Source of the DNA: Cryptomeria japonica
Taxonomy: Eukaryota; Streptophyta; Pinopsida; Cupressales; Cupressaceae
Assembly: GCF_030272615.1 (NCBI RefSeq)
Contig: NC_081410.1
Coordinates: 567,071,152-567,135,151, forward strand
DNA length: 64,000 nucleotides
Direction of reading: 5' to 3'
The position numbers were made by a program, and so were the translations under genes. Shown in pieces: positions 1-11,739 of the stretch. Each line of letters opens with the position of its first letter. Within the stretch, counting starts at the first letter, position 1. The notes beneath the pieces were generated by a model. The model saw only the letters and a list, made by a program, of their open reading frames with translations. It ran no database searches and was not told the origin of the DNA.

Positions 1-735
1 TTTCTACAAATTTTTATTTTAATCTTATTTAAATCGCCAGAGAATTTATTTTATTAATTTTTTTAACTTAAAGATTCGCCACAATATTTGATACATGATT
101 GGATCAAATTCGTCAACATTTAATAATTTATTGTAGAAATCCAAATTAATTCACCAATAATATATCATAATTATTAGTTACTTTAGGGTTATATCAACAT
201 TATATTAACAATTTTTTGTTTCCACCATTGATTTAAAATGTAATCTAATGTCTTTCATTGTATACCATGAGGTAAAATGTACCTATAAGTTGTAATGCTC
301 ATGAGGTTTAAAATTTATTTTGAATTGTTGACTTGAATGAAAACCAATGGTCTAAAAGCAATTATTAGCCCCATGAGTATTACAAATTATTTGTAAATTT
401 TATCTCACAAAATAGAAACAGGGCTATTAGATTGTTTTAATTTAATGGTAGAAACCAAATAAAGTATAGTCTAACTCTTAAACTTATTAATGATTTCAAC
501 CTTCATGCCTTTACTTTTTTTATTAAAGATTATTTTTAAATGAAAGGAAATGAAATATTAATTAATGCATACAATGATTATTTTCCAAGATTCGCCAATA
601 TTTTCTACCAAAAAAAATTGATATAAACAAATTCGCCAATAAAATTATTTTTTTTTATAAAAAGGAAAGATTAACCAATAAACATTATTATTATTATTAG
701 AAAAAAATAAATATTCACCAATATTTTATACAATT

Positions 736-1744
736 TTTTGAGGGAGGGTTAATTAAACTTATCACTGCAATCAATTATTTCTATTCAAGTTTTAATTACA
801 TCATTTTATAGAATTTCTTTTAATCTTCATAACTAGATAAAGAGAGAAGGGAGAGAATTTTCGATAGTCAATCTCTTCACAGATATGCACGTAATCTACA
901 AGTTCACACAAGTAAGACTAAATTTCTCCCTATATGCCTATCATCCTTATTGTACTATTTTTCATTTCAATTCAGATATAAAAGAATATAATTTGGGTTA
1001 TCATGATATTTCCTTACATTAAAGATGCCACTAATTTCTTAGTCTCCAAATTGGAATAATAAAATTCCAATCTTTCCTTACATGCTAACTTCAAGCGAAA
1101 CACTCATTACTCTTAATTGATAAAAACACATCATTAAGTATGACTAATCATTGAATGTCAAAACATGAGGAGGAGAAGGAAAATTGAAATTACCATTTAT
1201 CTAATATGTGGTTATGTAGGCACATCAAATGCGTTCTACATTTACACATTCTATTTATACATAGTCAATTTAATATGCCCACTACAATTGCATTATTATA
1301 CTATTCTTACAGGTCATTATCCAAGTTGATCATATAAAACACACAATGAGATCCTTAATAAAAACACATCCAATTCCCTCCTATACCACTACACATAATC
1401 CTTTACCCATCCAAGATATCTTCTAACATTCAAGTACACACCAACCTCTCCAAGATTCACATAAGTGTTTCAGGAAAACACAACATACAAATATTTTAAT
1501 TTCTAGAGAGGAGGAAGAAATACATCTAATTCACAATGAATATGCTGTCAACATTTTTTATAAAAGCTCTCATAGTTATGACACTAAATACAATTATAAG
1601 TATAACACAAGCCCCAACTCATACTTTTAGACTTAAGACAAAGCATTTTTCAGTTTATTAAGCTAGTCTAAATAGTATAATACCAATTAAGAAGGTACAT
1701 CCAATTAACTCTTAAAATAAGAGTAATTGTAGACCTAACATCCT
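736..1744. other. About 1-kb stretch present only in copy A
   Basis: Copy B jumps from the equivalent of 735 straight to 1745. The junction at 23011-23020 has the short repeat TTTTATACAA on both sides, which suggests a microhomology deletion in B. I see no target-site duplication or terminal repeat that would make it an insertion in A. No reading frame of note lies inside. Confidence 0.7.
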
Positions 1745-2509
1745 ACAAGAAAACAATGCACATATAATCACACATTAGGCACTAATCATCAATCAGGAAG
1801 AGAAATAACTGAATACACATGTTACACACGTTTAGGGTTTTCAGAAAAGAGTGAGTTAAATAAACAGAACATGAAACATCTAAGATCTTCAAGATCCCAA
1901 GCGTTAATCACAAATATACATCAGAGAGAGAATCATACAACAAAAGGAATATATATTGCACACCACACTAAGGGCAACAGTTACACCAGAGATCCCAGTG
2001 TTCATAACCCTTGAATATGATACCATGTGTAATTCTCCGCCAAGAAACTTGAAAGGAAACAACTACAAACACTCGAAAAGAATACAAATAATTTTTTTTA
2101 ATAAGAACACACTAATGTACAAGATATACATTGCAATAAAAGTTTCACTAGCGAAAAACTTAAAACAAAATCCTAAAAGGTTTCCAACGAAGATTACTCG
2201 ATTAATCCAATGAACATTAAGGTGCGTTAATCCAATTAACAATGAGATTGATTAAACCTACTCATGATAGAATGATTAAATTCCACAAGAGATTAAACTA
2301 AGCATGAATGAATATATTCATATGTCATTAGATACATTACATCGCTAAATCTACATTCATCATAATCCATATTACTGCATTTAAATTAATAACTTCATAC
2401 ATACAATTAAGATTAATATCATCTAAATTACATTATAAAATTTGACCATAATACCATTCATATATCCAAAATTAAAAGGAACCAGATGAACAAATACACC
2501 ATACAACAC

Positions 2510-4174
2510 CAATTGATATCAAAGTTCACCCCTAATGGGCTACATCTTCAGGTCTGCTTCAAGTGCAAGACTCTTCTAATAAATAAAAGATAAAAAATAC
2601 ATAAAGTTTACATCAAGGCGTACATAAACAAATGATACAACCAACCACATAAGGGTCCAACATATGCATGAATGATCTGAGAAGAACAAAAGGATCCATT
2701 TGAAATATGGAATGGAGTAAATACAAAAATAACAACTGGAGCACCTACAAAGCTAATCCATCGCAAGAAGGCACAAACAAAATACCCAATGGAAAGTGGC
2801 ACTACCACTTGACCATGTGGCCCAAAAACAAACCACCCCTCCGTGCTAGGAGATAGAACTAAGGCCCTCAAGCAAGCCATAACAAAGCAGTACATCAAGC
2901 ACTCATCCAAGACATAAGCATACAAGCATGACTCTCACAAGAGTGCTCCAAGTAAAGCCAACACATGACTATACACTAGTGAACATAAGGTAAGAGTGTC
3001 ATCGCATAGTTGGTATGGGTTACCCTGGCTGGCCTCTGTAGGCCCCGACCCCCATCCTGGGTTACCCTGGTAGACTCTCCTGAACCTCCGGCCCCCATCC
3101 ATGTCTCCTACGAACCCAACAAACTTTTCATGAGGACAAGGTAGTTGGTTTGCCACTCCAGGCCTTCCCATTGCATCCTGAGTCTATACTAACACTCAAC
3201 CAAGAGAGGGGCACAATTTATCTTGATTAATGTTTGTAAAACCAAACCCCCCATTTTTAAATTAAGTTATCACTTATTACTCAACTTTCGATGGGTTACC
3301 CTGCTACCTCTTTGGGCACGACCCCCACTCGATAGCCACTCTTCCTTATGACACTACACAACCTCCAATGAACCCCAAGGAAAAACACAAAAAGCCAACT
3401 AACATTAGGAGTTCAAAAAAACAAAACTGAAGGATAATATGATTAAACAAACCTTCTACCATGGTTAAACCAATTGGAGGTGTGAAACGAACTGGTCTAT
3501 CCCAAAAACAAGACCAAAACCCAAATAAAGCATGAATGACCACAACCAAAACTTAACCAAATCAACTTGCACAATAAACTGATATTCAACAACATGCCAT
3601 CATTGCACGAGAATGACTTTACCAAATCAACACCAATAATTCACCAATCAGAGTAAACACTCAAACAAATTTACTTGCACTCTAAATTATACATGTTAAG
3701 GAATCATAACAATCACTCAAAATATACTTAAAATATAATGTCAACTAATTGCTATTATTTCAATAACTAACTCTTTCATGATAGTAAAATCCACATTAAG
3801 GAATAACACATCAAAAGGGTCCAAGTAAACATACACCCCAAATAACTTTTCTCAATACTTGATTTTAAACCACACACACCTTAAAGGATTAAAAACAACT
3901 CATAGCCTAATTAAACCATAATTTATAAACAAATATATAATCATTTCAATTTAAGACAATTTGGCTATAACAAATACCATTTGAATTCAAATTTCAAATT
4001 AATGACAATAACATTTAAAATACTTTTGAAAACTAAATTCAATATTTATATCAAAATAATATTTTCCAAATTAAAATCATTTCGACTAACAAAAATTGAT
4101 GGTTATTCCTATACCCTTTGTTTTCACAAAATCATTTACTATTATATCCAATCAGATTTAACATTCTCTTCATA
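2510..4174 (-). repeat. LTR-like dispersed repeat block (copy A)
   Basis: This block is less AT-rich than its surroundings. It contains the motif GGGTTACCCTG three times, each followed by a C-rich run of the type GACCCCCA. Its right part (3272-4174) recurs at 18323-19224 outside the duplication as well as in copy B, so it belongs to a dispersed repeat. The composition, the absence of coding sequence and the polypurine tract beside the related block ending at 21097 suggest part of a large gypsy-type LTR read on the minus strand. Its exact ends could not be found. Short minus-strand frames here (105, 78 and 67 codons) show no domain and are not called as genes. Confidence 0.5.
3018..3330. repeat. 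Three imperfect copies of a GGGTTACCCTG...GACCCCCA module
   Basis: Copies lie at about 3018-3057, 3059-3101 and 3294-3330. Each starts with GGGTTACCCTG and ends about 25 bases later in a C-rich GACCCCCA-like run. The same modules are at about 24307-24390 and 24583-24620 in copy B and at about 18342-18378. They may be repeated LTR promoter elements; this is inference. Confidence 0.6.
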
Positions 4175-4184
4175 ATGCTTATGT

Positions 4185-4735
4185 TTCAAGGGTTGTTTAT
4201 AGTAACCCTTTTAGAGACTTTGATTTAGTGCCTTCATCAATATTCCTCCTCATTTACCTATGAAAATCCAAATTGACTACATCAATGAATCTTCTAACTG
4301 TAGAACCCACAAAATTTGTACAACATGAGACAACATAAAGTTCTTCCAACCTTCTTGTACAATGAGATACCTTTCCTCTGAAAGTCCACATTTCCTCTGA
4401 GTGTGCCTACTACCTTATCTACTACTGCACATAAAACATCTTTCTTATGAAAGTCCACATTTGAACTTCAACTGTGTCTAATGCCTCGTCTAGTGCTATA
4501 GAAATAATCCCTCCTTTAATAGGTACAAATCACCATCAAACATGAATACACCAAGTGCACCCATAATAAAACCTATCCCAAATTTCTCCTTGAAGGGACA
4601 CATAATGTCAAGCCCCCTCTTTTCTTCAAGGACATAAATGGAAAAGAATGTGCTTCTCCTCTTTTCTGTAGGGTAAAAAATAGAAAATAATATGCTCCTC
4701 ATGCATGAATCACCCCTAAGAAAGAAACTAATTCC
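4185..4735 (-). mobile_element. Old inverted fragment of the small LTR element family
   Basis: Read on the minus strand, this stretch lines up with the plus-strand element at about 9255-9815. Shared landmarks in order are a TTCTTTCTTAGGGG-like block, a TCCCTTCAAGGAG block (encoding CPFKE in both), GTGCACTTGGTGTATT, GGTGATTTGTAC followed by AAAGGAGGGATT, GAAATGTGGACTTTCA, and AAAGTCTCTAAAAGGGTT. Identity is much lower than between copies A and B, so the fragment predates the duplication. Its 3' LTR is missing; the alignment ends near 4185, beside the LTR-like block. Confidence 0.65.
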
Positions 4736-7700
4736 GAATGATATGTCCTATGCCACCATTTCATCTAACCTCTAATATGACTTGTTTAAAAAAGGTATTC
4801 CTCATCTTTCATTGTTCACCACCTTCAATGTAGTGATTTCATTTTCAATCCTTCAAGTGAAGTATTCAAGTTGAATAACCATAAAAATATGTTTTGTTTT
4901 AGAAAAGAAACTCTTAGGGTCTACCTCAAATAATAAAGTTGCAAAATATTTATTGTCTTCAGATGCACAGGTAAATGAATACATGCATCATAAAAGATGA
5001 AATCCAGCCCATAAAAAATAAGGTCATGCTGAAAATAGAAAACCCCACACAAAGGGTCTCGCTTGCAAAAAAAATTGTCATGTTAGTAGATTAAAATGAT
5101 TTTCAGCACAATCTTTATCAACATAATTTATCATGCTAAGGAAATATTGCAATCCCTCCAAATCTGTAGATGAAAAGACAAGACAAAGCAATATCATCAT
5201 GGTAGAAAAGACAAAATGAGGCCTCTAAATGGTGCATCTTGCACAAATGAAATATTATGCTGTATAGATCACAATATATAGATCTACATGTTGTGTCCAA
5301 CCAAGGTTGATTTTCCACATCACAATGAGAAGGATTTGTACAATGGAGCAAGGAAATTTTTCACCAAGGTTTCTGCATAGGAAAATATCTGGTTTTTGTA
5401 TCACTATGTTGCTACATTATATGGGACATGAAAATGAGAAAAATGACACCATACAAGGTACAACACCTTGATTAGAGGTATTTGATAATAATGGATAGAA
5501 CAAATGCCTTTCTGAGGCTCATTGCAACTAAGAAATACTACTCCATTTGCTATATTAAAGAAACCATGGCTGATTTCTTTTCTTCATAAGTTTTGAGCTT
5601 TCTAAAAGATGCAAAAAAAACCTTATTATTAATGAACCAAAAATTTTCATGTGGTCGGTAGGAAAAATAAATGGCACCAACTGGCAATCAACCAGGCACT
5701 TACTTCTCTCATGATAAATGATTGCATGCAAGATCTACAATTGTAACTGGAAAAAAATAAAGCATGGCTTATGTTTCTCACAACATGTCATACACACATC
5801 TTCAATAGAGACAACACAACTTCATGTAGAGATAATAAATGCCTTTAGATTTTAATGTAACCATTGACTAAGAAAATAGACAGACTTTCTGCACACAGGT
5901 TGGACTCAATGAAAATAATTCTTTCATGTAGATTTATATGTGAGATGGTTCAAAGAACACACACAATATAGAGCAAAAGCAAGTTCCATAAGTAAAATTA
6001 ACCAAACTTCCAATCTAACCAAATTCAATTCTGACACTATGCTAGAATTATAAGGATTCACTAGATAGAATATTGATACTAGTTGGTGGATAAGATACTA
6101 TCATGTATGTCTTATAAGTTAACCAAATAAAAATTGATACAGAAATGGAATATGTGGATAAAGGAAAATATACCACTGATATGTATAATTACAAAAGATT
6201 AGCATATATATATTTTAATGAGATCAACTAACTGCTAGAATTGTGGTGGTGTAGTCTAAGAATAGACATGTAATTCAGCTAAGACTAGTGACACACAAAA
6301 TTATAGTCGTAAGAAAGAAATGAAACGTGCACAAGAATCTTATCCCCTTAACAGATTATCTAGAAGATGGAGTAATCTACACTAACAAACTAGACTCGAA
6401 ATCTCTACAAAAAGTATTTACCAAAAATAAAATTATTATAATGTTATGATTATCTTACTAACAAAAAAGGAAAAATAAAAGAACATCCACTCACAAGAGC
6501 TCCTTATAAGTATGCTCAATATAAATAACCTTTATGTAGCAATCAACTCTAGACAAACCATATAACGAGTACACAGGTATTTCATTGTAGTAGGTAGCCA
6601 ATTTATGTTTCTTATCAACTATATTACATTTGTATTCATGGGCTCATTCCTAGTTGTGATCACATTATTATCTTTTAGATCTTCCTTTTAAAGATTCAAA
6701 TATTTCCTTGAACTACAGTTGCAAAAGTATTCCTAAAGAAATACAAGAAATATTTAAAGATGTTGGTCACAAAAAATGATGAATCTTAATATTCATCTAT
6801 CTCCATGTATTCATCCATCTTTCTTATATTCAAGAATTCGTTAATTCTTTTAGCTTCAACAAATGATTTAGGGCTTGAATCTTATGTAGAATGGATGGTT
6901 TTGATTCATTTTCGTACAACATGGAAATTTGTATACAAAGTCCATTCATTTTCTTCTTTTCTACTTCATATAAAAACTGAGAGAAACTATCAAATGAAAT
7001 CAAATCTAAGTGCATTGAGATGCACATTTGATCACACACATTCATCATTCGCAACCAACACTTGATCTTGTACCATTGAAAAATATTCAATTTCAAAGAA
7101 CCTGAGAGCCTAAGGGAACTAGAGTAGCAAGTTATCCATTAAAATAAATTAATCCATTGAGATGTGTTAAAATAAATACTTTCATTTCAAACTCTTTTAG
7201 ATTATAACAATTAATAGGAGGAAAGGTTGTTGGAATCAAAATTTTAGTTGGATTACTCAAGATAATTTCGAGGTGATAGAATGAGGTGTAAATTAAAAAG
7301 AAACAAGGGTAAAAAAAATTAGATATTCTTTTGTGAATAATATATCTTCCTTTGTAATGGCATGTGCAAATTCCTCTTAAGAGATATGAAGCTAGAAAAA
7401 CTCCCCAACGCTACTCATTAAACCTAGAAAAGGGAAAGGATCTCCAACATCAATAGGTAATGTAGTCACTAGTGTGCTAGAGATCTCCCTTCAACGTTTA
7501 GGATTCTTTACAAACATATTCACTTAAAAAAACATTGGTCCATATAGAGTGGCTTCTTATTAGGTATAAGTGACTCAAATTGGATCTCTTAAATGCATAG
7601 CAATAATCCTTTGATTTCTTCTTCATGTCTCTATTTCCAAAGATAACTCCATACTATATCTTCCTCTCATTTTCTTCCAAAGAATGCTTTAGCTTATGTA

Positions 7701-7910
7701 ATTTAGTAATAAACAAACTGATTTCTCCAAAGCACCTCTCTTACAAAGACAATCTATTTATTCCACTCCAAAATATCCATTAACCCCTTATTCTTAGAAA
7801 AAAATGACTAGATATATGTGATATTTCTTTATTTCATCTATGACTTGATTTAAATTTTATAATTCAACAAGTATCTTAAATTTAGTGTTGCTAATGTATA
7901 TGTCTCCTTT
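4736..7910. other. No gene recognised
   Basis: This is AT-rich sequence shared with copy B (26027-29202). Only short frames of up to 88 codons occur, on both strands. None has a recognisable domain, and several are mutually antisense. No LTR pair, tRNA or long inverted repeat was found. Confidence 0.6.
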
Positions 7911-8102
7911 GTCGATATATTGCATTAGAATAAGTTGCATACAATAGTTTATTGGTTGCATACAATAGTTCTAGAGCTAGTTGATCAGTTTTAAAACTAT
8001 TTTTATTGGCTATATAAAGGCTTGCATTGTAAATCCAATTGTATTTGAATTCAATCAATAGTATTAAGTTCTATTTATGGTTTTTATCCTTATCTGCTGT
8101 CA
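7911..8102 (+). repeat. 5' LTR of small element, copy A
   Basis: Pairs with 9867-10056. It contains a TATATAAAG box at about 8014 and ends in CA directly before the primer-binding site. The first bases have drifted from the TGGTG start seen in the 3' LTR. Confidence 0.7.
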
Positions 8103-8104
8103 TT

Positions 8105-8115
8105 TGGATCAAAGC
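8105..8115 (+). promoter_or_regulatory. Primer-binding site, tRNA-iMet type, one base missing
   Basis: TGGATCAAAGC follows the LTR end after two bases. The usual plant copia primer site is TGGTATCAGAGC, so this is a one-base deletion plus one change. The copy-B equivalent at about 29396 is also degraded. Confidence 0.6.
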
Positions 8116-9853
8116 ACTGGTAGTCCTTGTGCTAGCAAAGTGAATGGAAGGCGATTAGTCTGTTGTAGCAAAAATGTGAAATTGGCATTGTAAATATTAC
8201 AGGCAAATGGAAATATTTTGAATTCAAAGAGAATGAGCGAAGGTTGACAATGATTAGTTTTGTTGCACAATAATTCCATTAATGTGAAGCACCTTTCCAA
8301 GGTAAGATGAAATCACTAATGTTTGTTTGATTCGCTGCATATGGAGGCCATAATATTCAGAAAGAAATCAGCAAAAGGAAATACAAATTTTGGACGTCAA
8401 AGACAAAACATGTAAATTTTAGAGAGTGATAAGTAGATTATATACTTGATGAAGCTAATTCCAATGAATGACATTACCATTGAAAGTTGAAGTGATACAA
8501 GCTGGTGGGGCCTTCATGTACAGATTTGAAGAAGGGCTCTCTTTCAATATTTTGCATTAAGTGTCACAAGGCTAAATTTTGACGAGGAATGGTAGAAAAC
8601 AGCCATGAGTTTTCGCAATCCGATTGTATAGTCATTTGAGGCCAAGAACTATTCCAGAGAGGTGAGATTGCCTCATTGAAGTTGCTAGTTACATTGTTAA
8701 GAGCTGTCATCTTTGGATACAAATTTGTTTAGCAAAACTCATTGTTATGCATGGAAAAAAAGCATAGTAAGTTTATTGATTTTGTTATGTATTGGAGAGA
8801 TATAAGTAGATTTTGTTGATTGAAGAAAGCTAACATCATTGGTGTAAACATTATCAATTGATGTATAGCTGATAAGAGTATGATACCAAAATTTGAGATA
8901 TTAATTATGGTATGAGTTTTTGAAATGATTATAATTCGAATAATAAGGATTTGGAAGAAATTTTTGATTGACTTTGCATGATATGCTATTGGTTAAACTA
9001 TTAAATGGAGACATAAGGGGTTGTGTTTTTATTTTTGGAGGTATATGGGTCCATCATTACTTGAAATCAATATTCTCCTTTTTTAGCTACGGTTATGCAT
9101 ATCTCAAACATTACTTATACTTTCAAAGACATCCTTGTTACTCATGGCACAACCTTCAAAGTCTCATTTGAAACATCAAATAGGTAAAGTGTAAAAATAT
9201 GATTGAAGTTTGGAGGTAATAGAGGTAGGAGGTCTTTTATCATCCCAAGATATCTTCTATCTTAGGGACTATTCATTGCATGAGAAGCACCCTATTTGTC
9301 TCCCTAAAGAAAAGTTGGGACTTGGCATTATATGTCCTTTCAAGGAGCAAGCAGGCGATATATCTTGTGAGTGCACTTTGTGTATTTACATTTGGTTGGC
9401 AATCATACAATACTTAAGGAGGCATCAAACACACTCAGAGTGGACTTTTGAAGGAAAGGTGTCTCGAGTGCACACATTTTGTTGGTGATTTGTACAACAA
9501 AGGAGGGATTGTTTGCATAGCACTTAAGGAGGCATTATATGCACTCAAAGGAGATGTGGACTTTCAAAGGATGGTTTCTCATGTGCAACACTATAGGAGG
9601 TATTACACTCACTCAAACGAGATATGGAATTTCAAAGGAAATTTGTCTCATTATGCATGGAGGTTGGGAAAATTTTTATGTTATCTCATGTTGTGTGAAT
9701 GGTTGAAAGTTTTACAGTCAAGTGATCAACTAATGCAATTAGTTTGATGTTTCCTAGGTGAGCAAGGAAGATTGGTTAAGGTGCTTCATCAAAGTCTCTA
9801 GAAGGGTTGTGTTAAACCTCGCAATGTTCCACTCTTGTTCAAACTAATGTAAT

Positions 9854-9864
9854 AAGGGGGGAAT
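9854..9864 (+). promoter_or_regulatory. Polypurine tract of small element
   Basis: AAGGGGGGAAT lies immediately before the 3' LTR. It is conserved at 31152 in copy B and 34268 in the partial third copy. Confidence 0.7.
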
Positions 9865-9866
9865 AT

Positions 9867-10056
9867 TGGTGTATTGCATTAGAATAAGTTGCATACAACA
9901 GTTTTTTTGTTACATATGACAATTCTCAAGTTAGTTGACCAATTTTAAAACTATTTGTATTCCCTGTATAAAACCTTACATTGCAAATTTGATTTTATTT
10001 GTTCTTGATCAATAGTATTAAGTTCTAATTTTAGATTTTCTCCTTTTGTGCTCTCA
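9867..10056 (+). repeat. 3' LTR of small element, copy A
   Basis: Starts TGGTGTATTGCATT after the polypurine tract and ends near CTCTCA. It has a TATAAAAC box at about 9967. Confidence 0.7.
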
Positions 10057-11604
10057 CTCCTAACATTTATTGATTGTAAATTTATCCTTAGAATTCTATT
10101 GAGAACTCTTGGTACAAAATTGATACATGTGACAAATAGATAGGTTTTTTGTTTGTGAAAAATGGTAGGGACATTGATACTAGATATATAGCTGATGTAT
10201 GTGATGATAGAGTAAAGGAAATTACATATTGATTCCAATCATTACTATGATGCACAAACTTCTTAAATCTTACATATCACGGGTGAGAAAACCCCATAAA
10301 CTTTGTAGGATCGTACCTTCAATTTGATAGGCTATAATAAAATACTCAAATGGAGTAAATAACCATGAATCTCAACAAAAATTATTTAATAGATTCTAGA
10401 TTCATGATCAAGTATAATTTCTAGGTAAGATTGAAAGGATTAAAAAAGAAAATTGTTGATATTACAGAAACCTTAACTAGAATCTAGGATGAGTCTCACC
10501 AAACATGTTCAAAATTGAAAATTCAGAGGTCTAAAGGTCTTCACAATAGCCAATGCACTACACATGACCCAAAACATTGGAAAGACGTGTAGGTGTGTGA
10601 CATTGTCTATAAGTCAACTTGTAGGATTATAAAACGGCTTCTTTAAAACAAAATGATGAGCTCTCACTTGTCCCTTGATAGAGGTAAATGGAAAGATAAA
10701 TAGAAGATAGAAATAAAACATTACCTATGAATATCATAATCCAAGATAATAAAATTATTTCATGGAGATAGGGTTTATACAAATGATCTATTTAGATGGA
10801 TCCTAACTAGTGGAATGTAGATGGAAAGAAAGAATAAAGGAAAGTAGACCAAAAGAAAGTAGATGATAAAAAAAGAGAAAGTACTTCAATCACTAGAGTG
10901 AATAGACTCAACAATAACACAATAGATTAAAAAGAAATCATACAATTTTATTAACTATAAAGAGATTCAAGGGAAAAAGAGATACAATTTTCCTAAGGGT
11001 TGAAACTAAAAGGAATGGTAAGATTTCCGCCAAAAATATCCACTAATCCTCGTTAGCTCATTGTACATCATCAAATAGCCAACCCTCATAATAATTGGCC
11101 CTTCTCCACTAAAATAAAAGCATATATAACATTTGCATCAATCCTTGAATGGTAAAATAGTAGGTCAATAATATTTTTATAATATGAAAGGGTTTTTTTA
11201 TTTTTATTTTCCGTCATTATAATTCAGAAATAAATAAGACTCCTCGCCATCTTTAATTTGATATCGAAGTGACAAAGCTTGTTCTATTGTTGTAGAGAAA
11301 ACAAACAAAGATATATGACGATTTTAACATCATTTCTTTAAATTAATTATTTACTAAATTTAAACAATAAATATAACAATAACAAAGATTTGATCATTAT
11401 TTAACATTTAATAATCTATTTGTCCAAACTTTTAAAAATATCTTTTAAAAGCACCTTGCACTCAACACATTTTCTCATACATTTATTTACATTTTAATTA
11501 GAAACGAATAAGACTCCCCATCATCTTTAATTAAATATGTGCGCTTCCATATTATTCGATAGATTACTGAAAGGACAGCAAGCAAAGGTACATGGGAATT
11601 CGTG
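10057..11604. other. Intergenic, downstream of PME
   Basis: No coding domain is visible. Shared with copy B as far as 11474 (B 32776), after which the copies diverge. That point is the left breakpoint of the PME replacement. A 95-codon minus frame at 9951-10238 overlaps the LTR and is not called. Confidence 0.6.
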
Positions 11605-11610
11605 TTTATT
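11605..11610 (-). terminator. Candidate poly(A) signal of the PME gene
   Basis: TTTATT on the plus strand reads AATAAA on the minus strand, about 130 bases past the PME stop codon. Position and motif fit a plant polyadenylation signal; no transcript evidence is available here. Confidence 0.45.
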
Positions 11611-11739
11611 TACACTGATTGACTGAGAATAAATGAGTGGCAGATTGCTGCGATGGCGTAAGCAAATTATTCGCGATGTTTACACAACAAATTGAATAGC
11701 AATAAAAAATACTGTAAACAGATATATCTTAAATATCAG

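Larger units (their letters stand above)
7911..10056 (+). mobile_element. Small non-autonomous LTR retrotransposon (TRIM/SMART-like), copy A
   Basis: Two direct repeats of about 190 bp (7911-8102 and 9867-10056) share the landmarks TTGCATTAGAATAAGTTGCA, TAGTTGA, TTTTAAAACTATTT, a TATATAAAG/TATAAAAC TATA-like box and CAATAGTATTAAGTTCTA. The first is followed at 8105 by a decayed tRNA-Met primer site, and the second is preceded by a G-rich polypurine tract at 9854. This is the order expected of an LTR retrotransposon on the plus strand. The 1.76-kb interior encodes no gag, protease, integrase or reverse transcriptase. Its small frames (8968-9171, 9210-9488, 9448-9747) overlap in different frames and look non-coding. 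It would need proteins from another element. No clear 5-bp target duplication is visible. Confidence 0.78.

Noticed and set aside
1956-2213. 85-codon frame identical in copies A and B
   Set aside because: No domain, lysine/asparagine-rich, in a recently converged or converted tract; identity of recent duplicates is not evidence of coding. Kept only as a finding on local identity.
6805-7096. Overlapping 86- and 88-codon frames on opposite strands
   Set aside because: Mutually antisense, AT-driven; the minus frame is shortened in copy B. No family resemblance.
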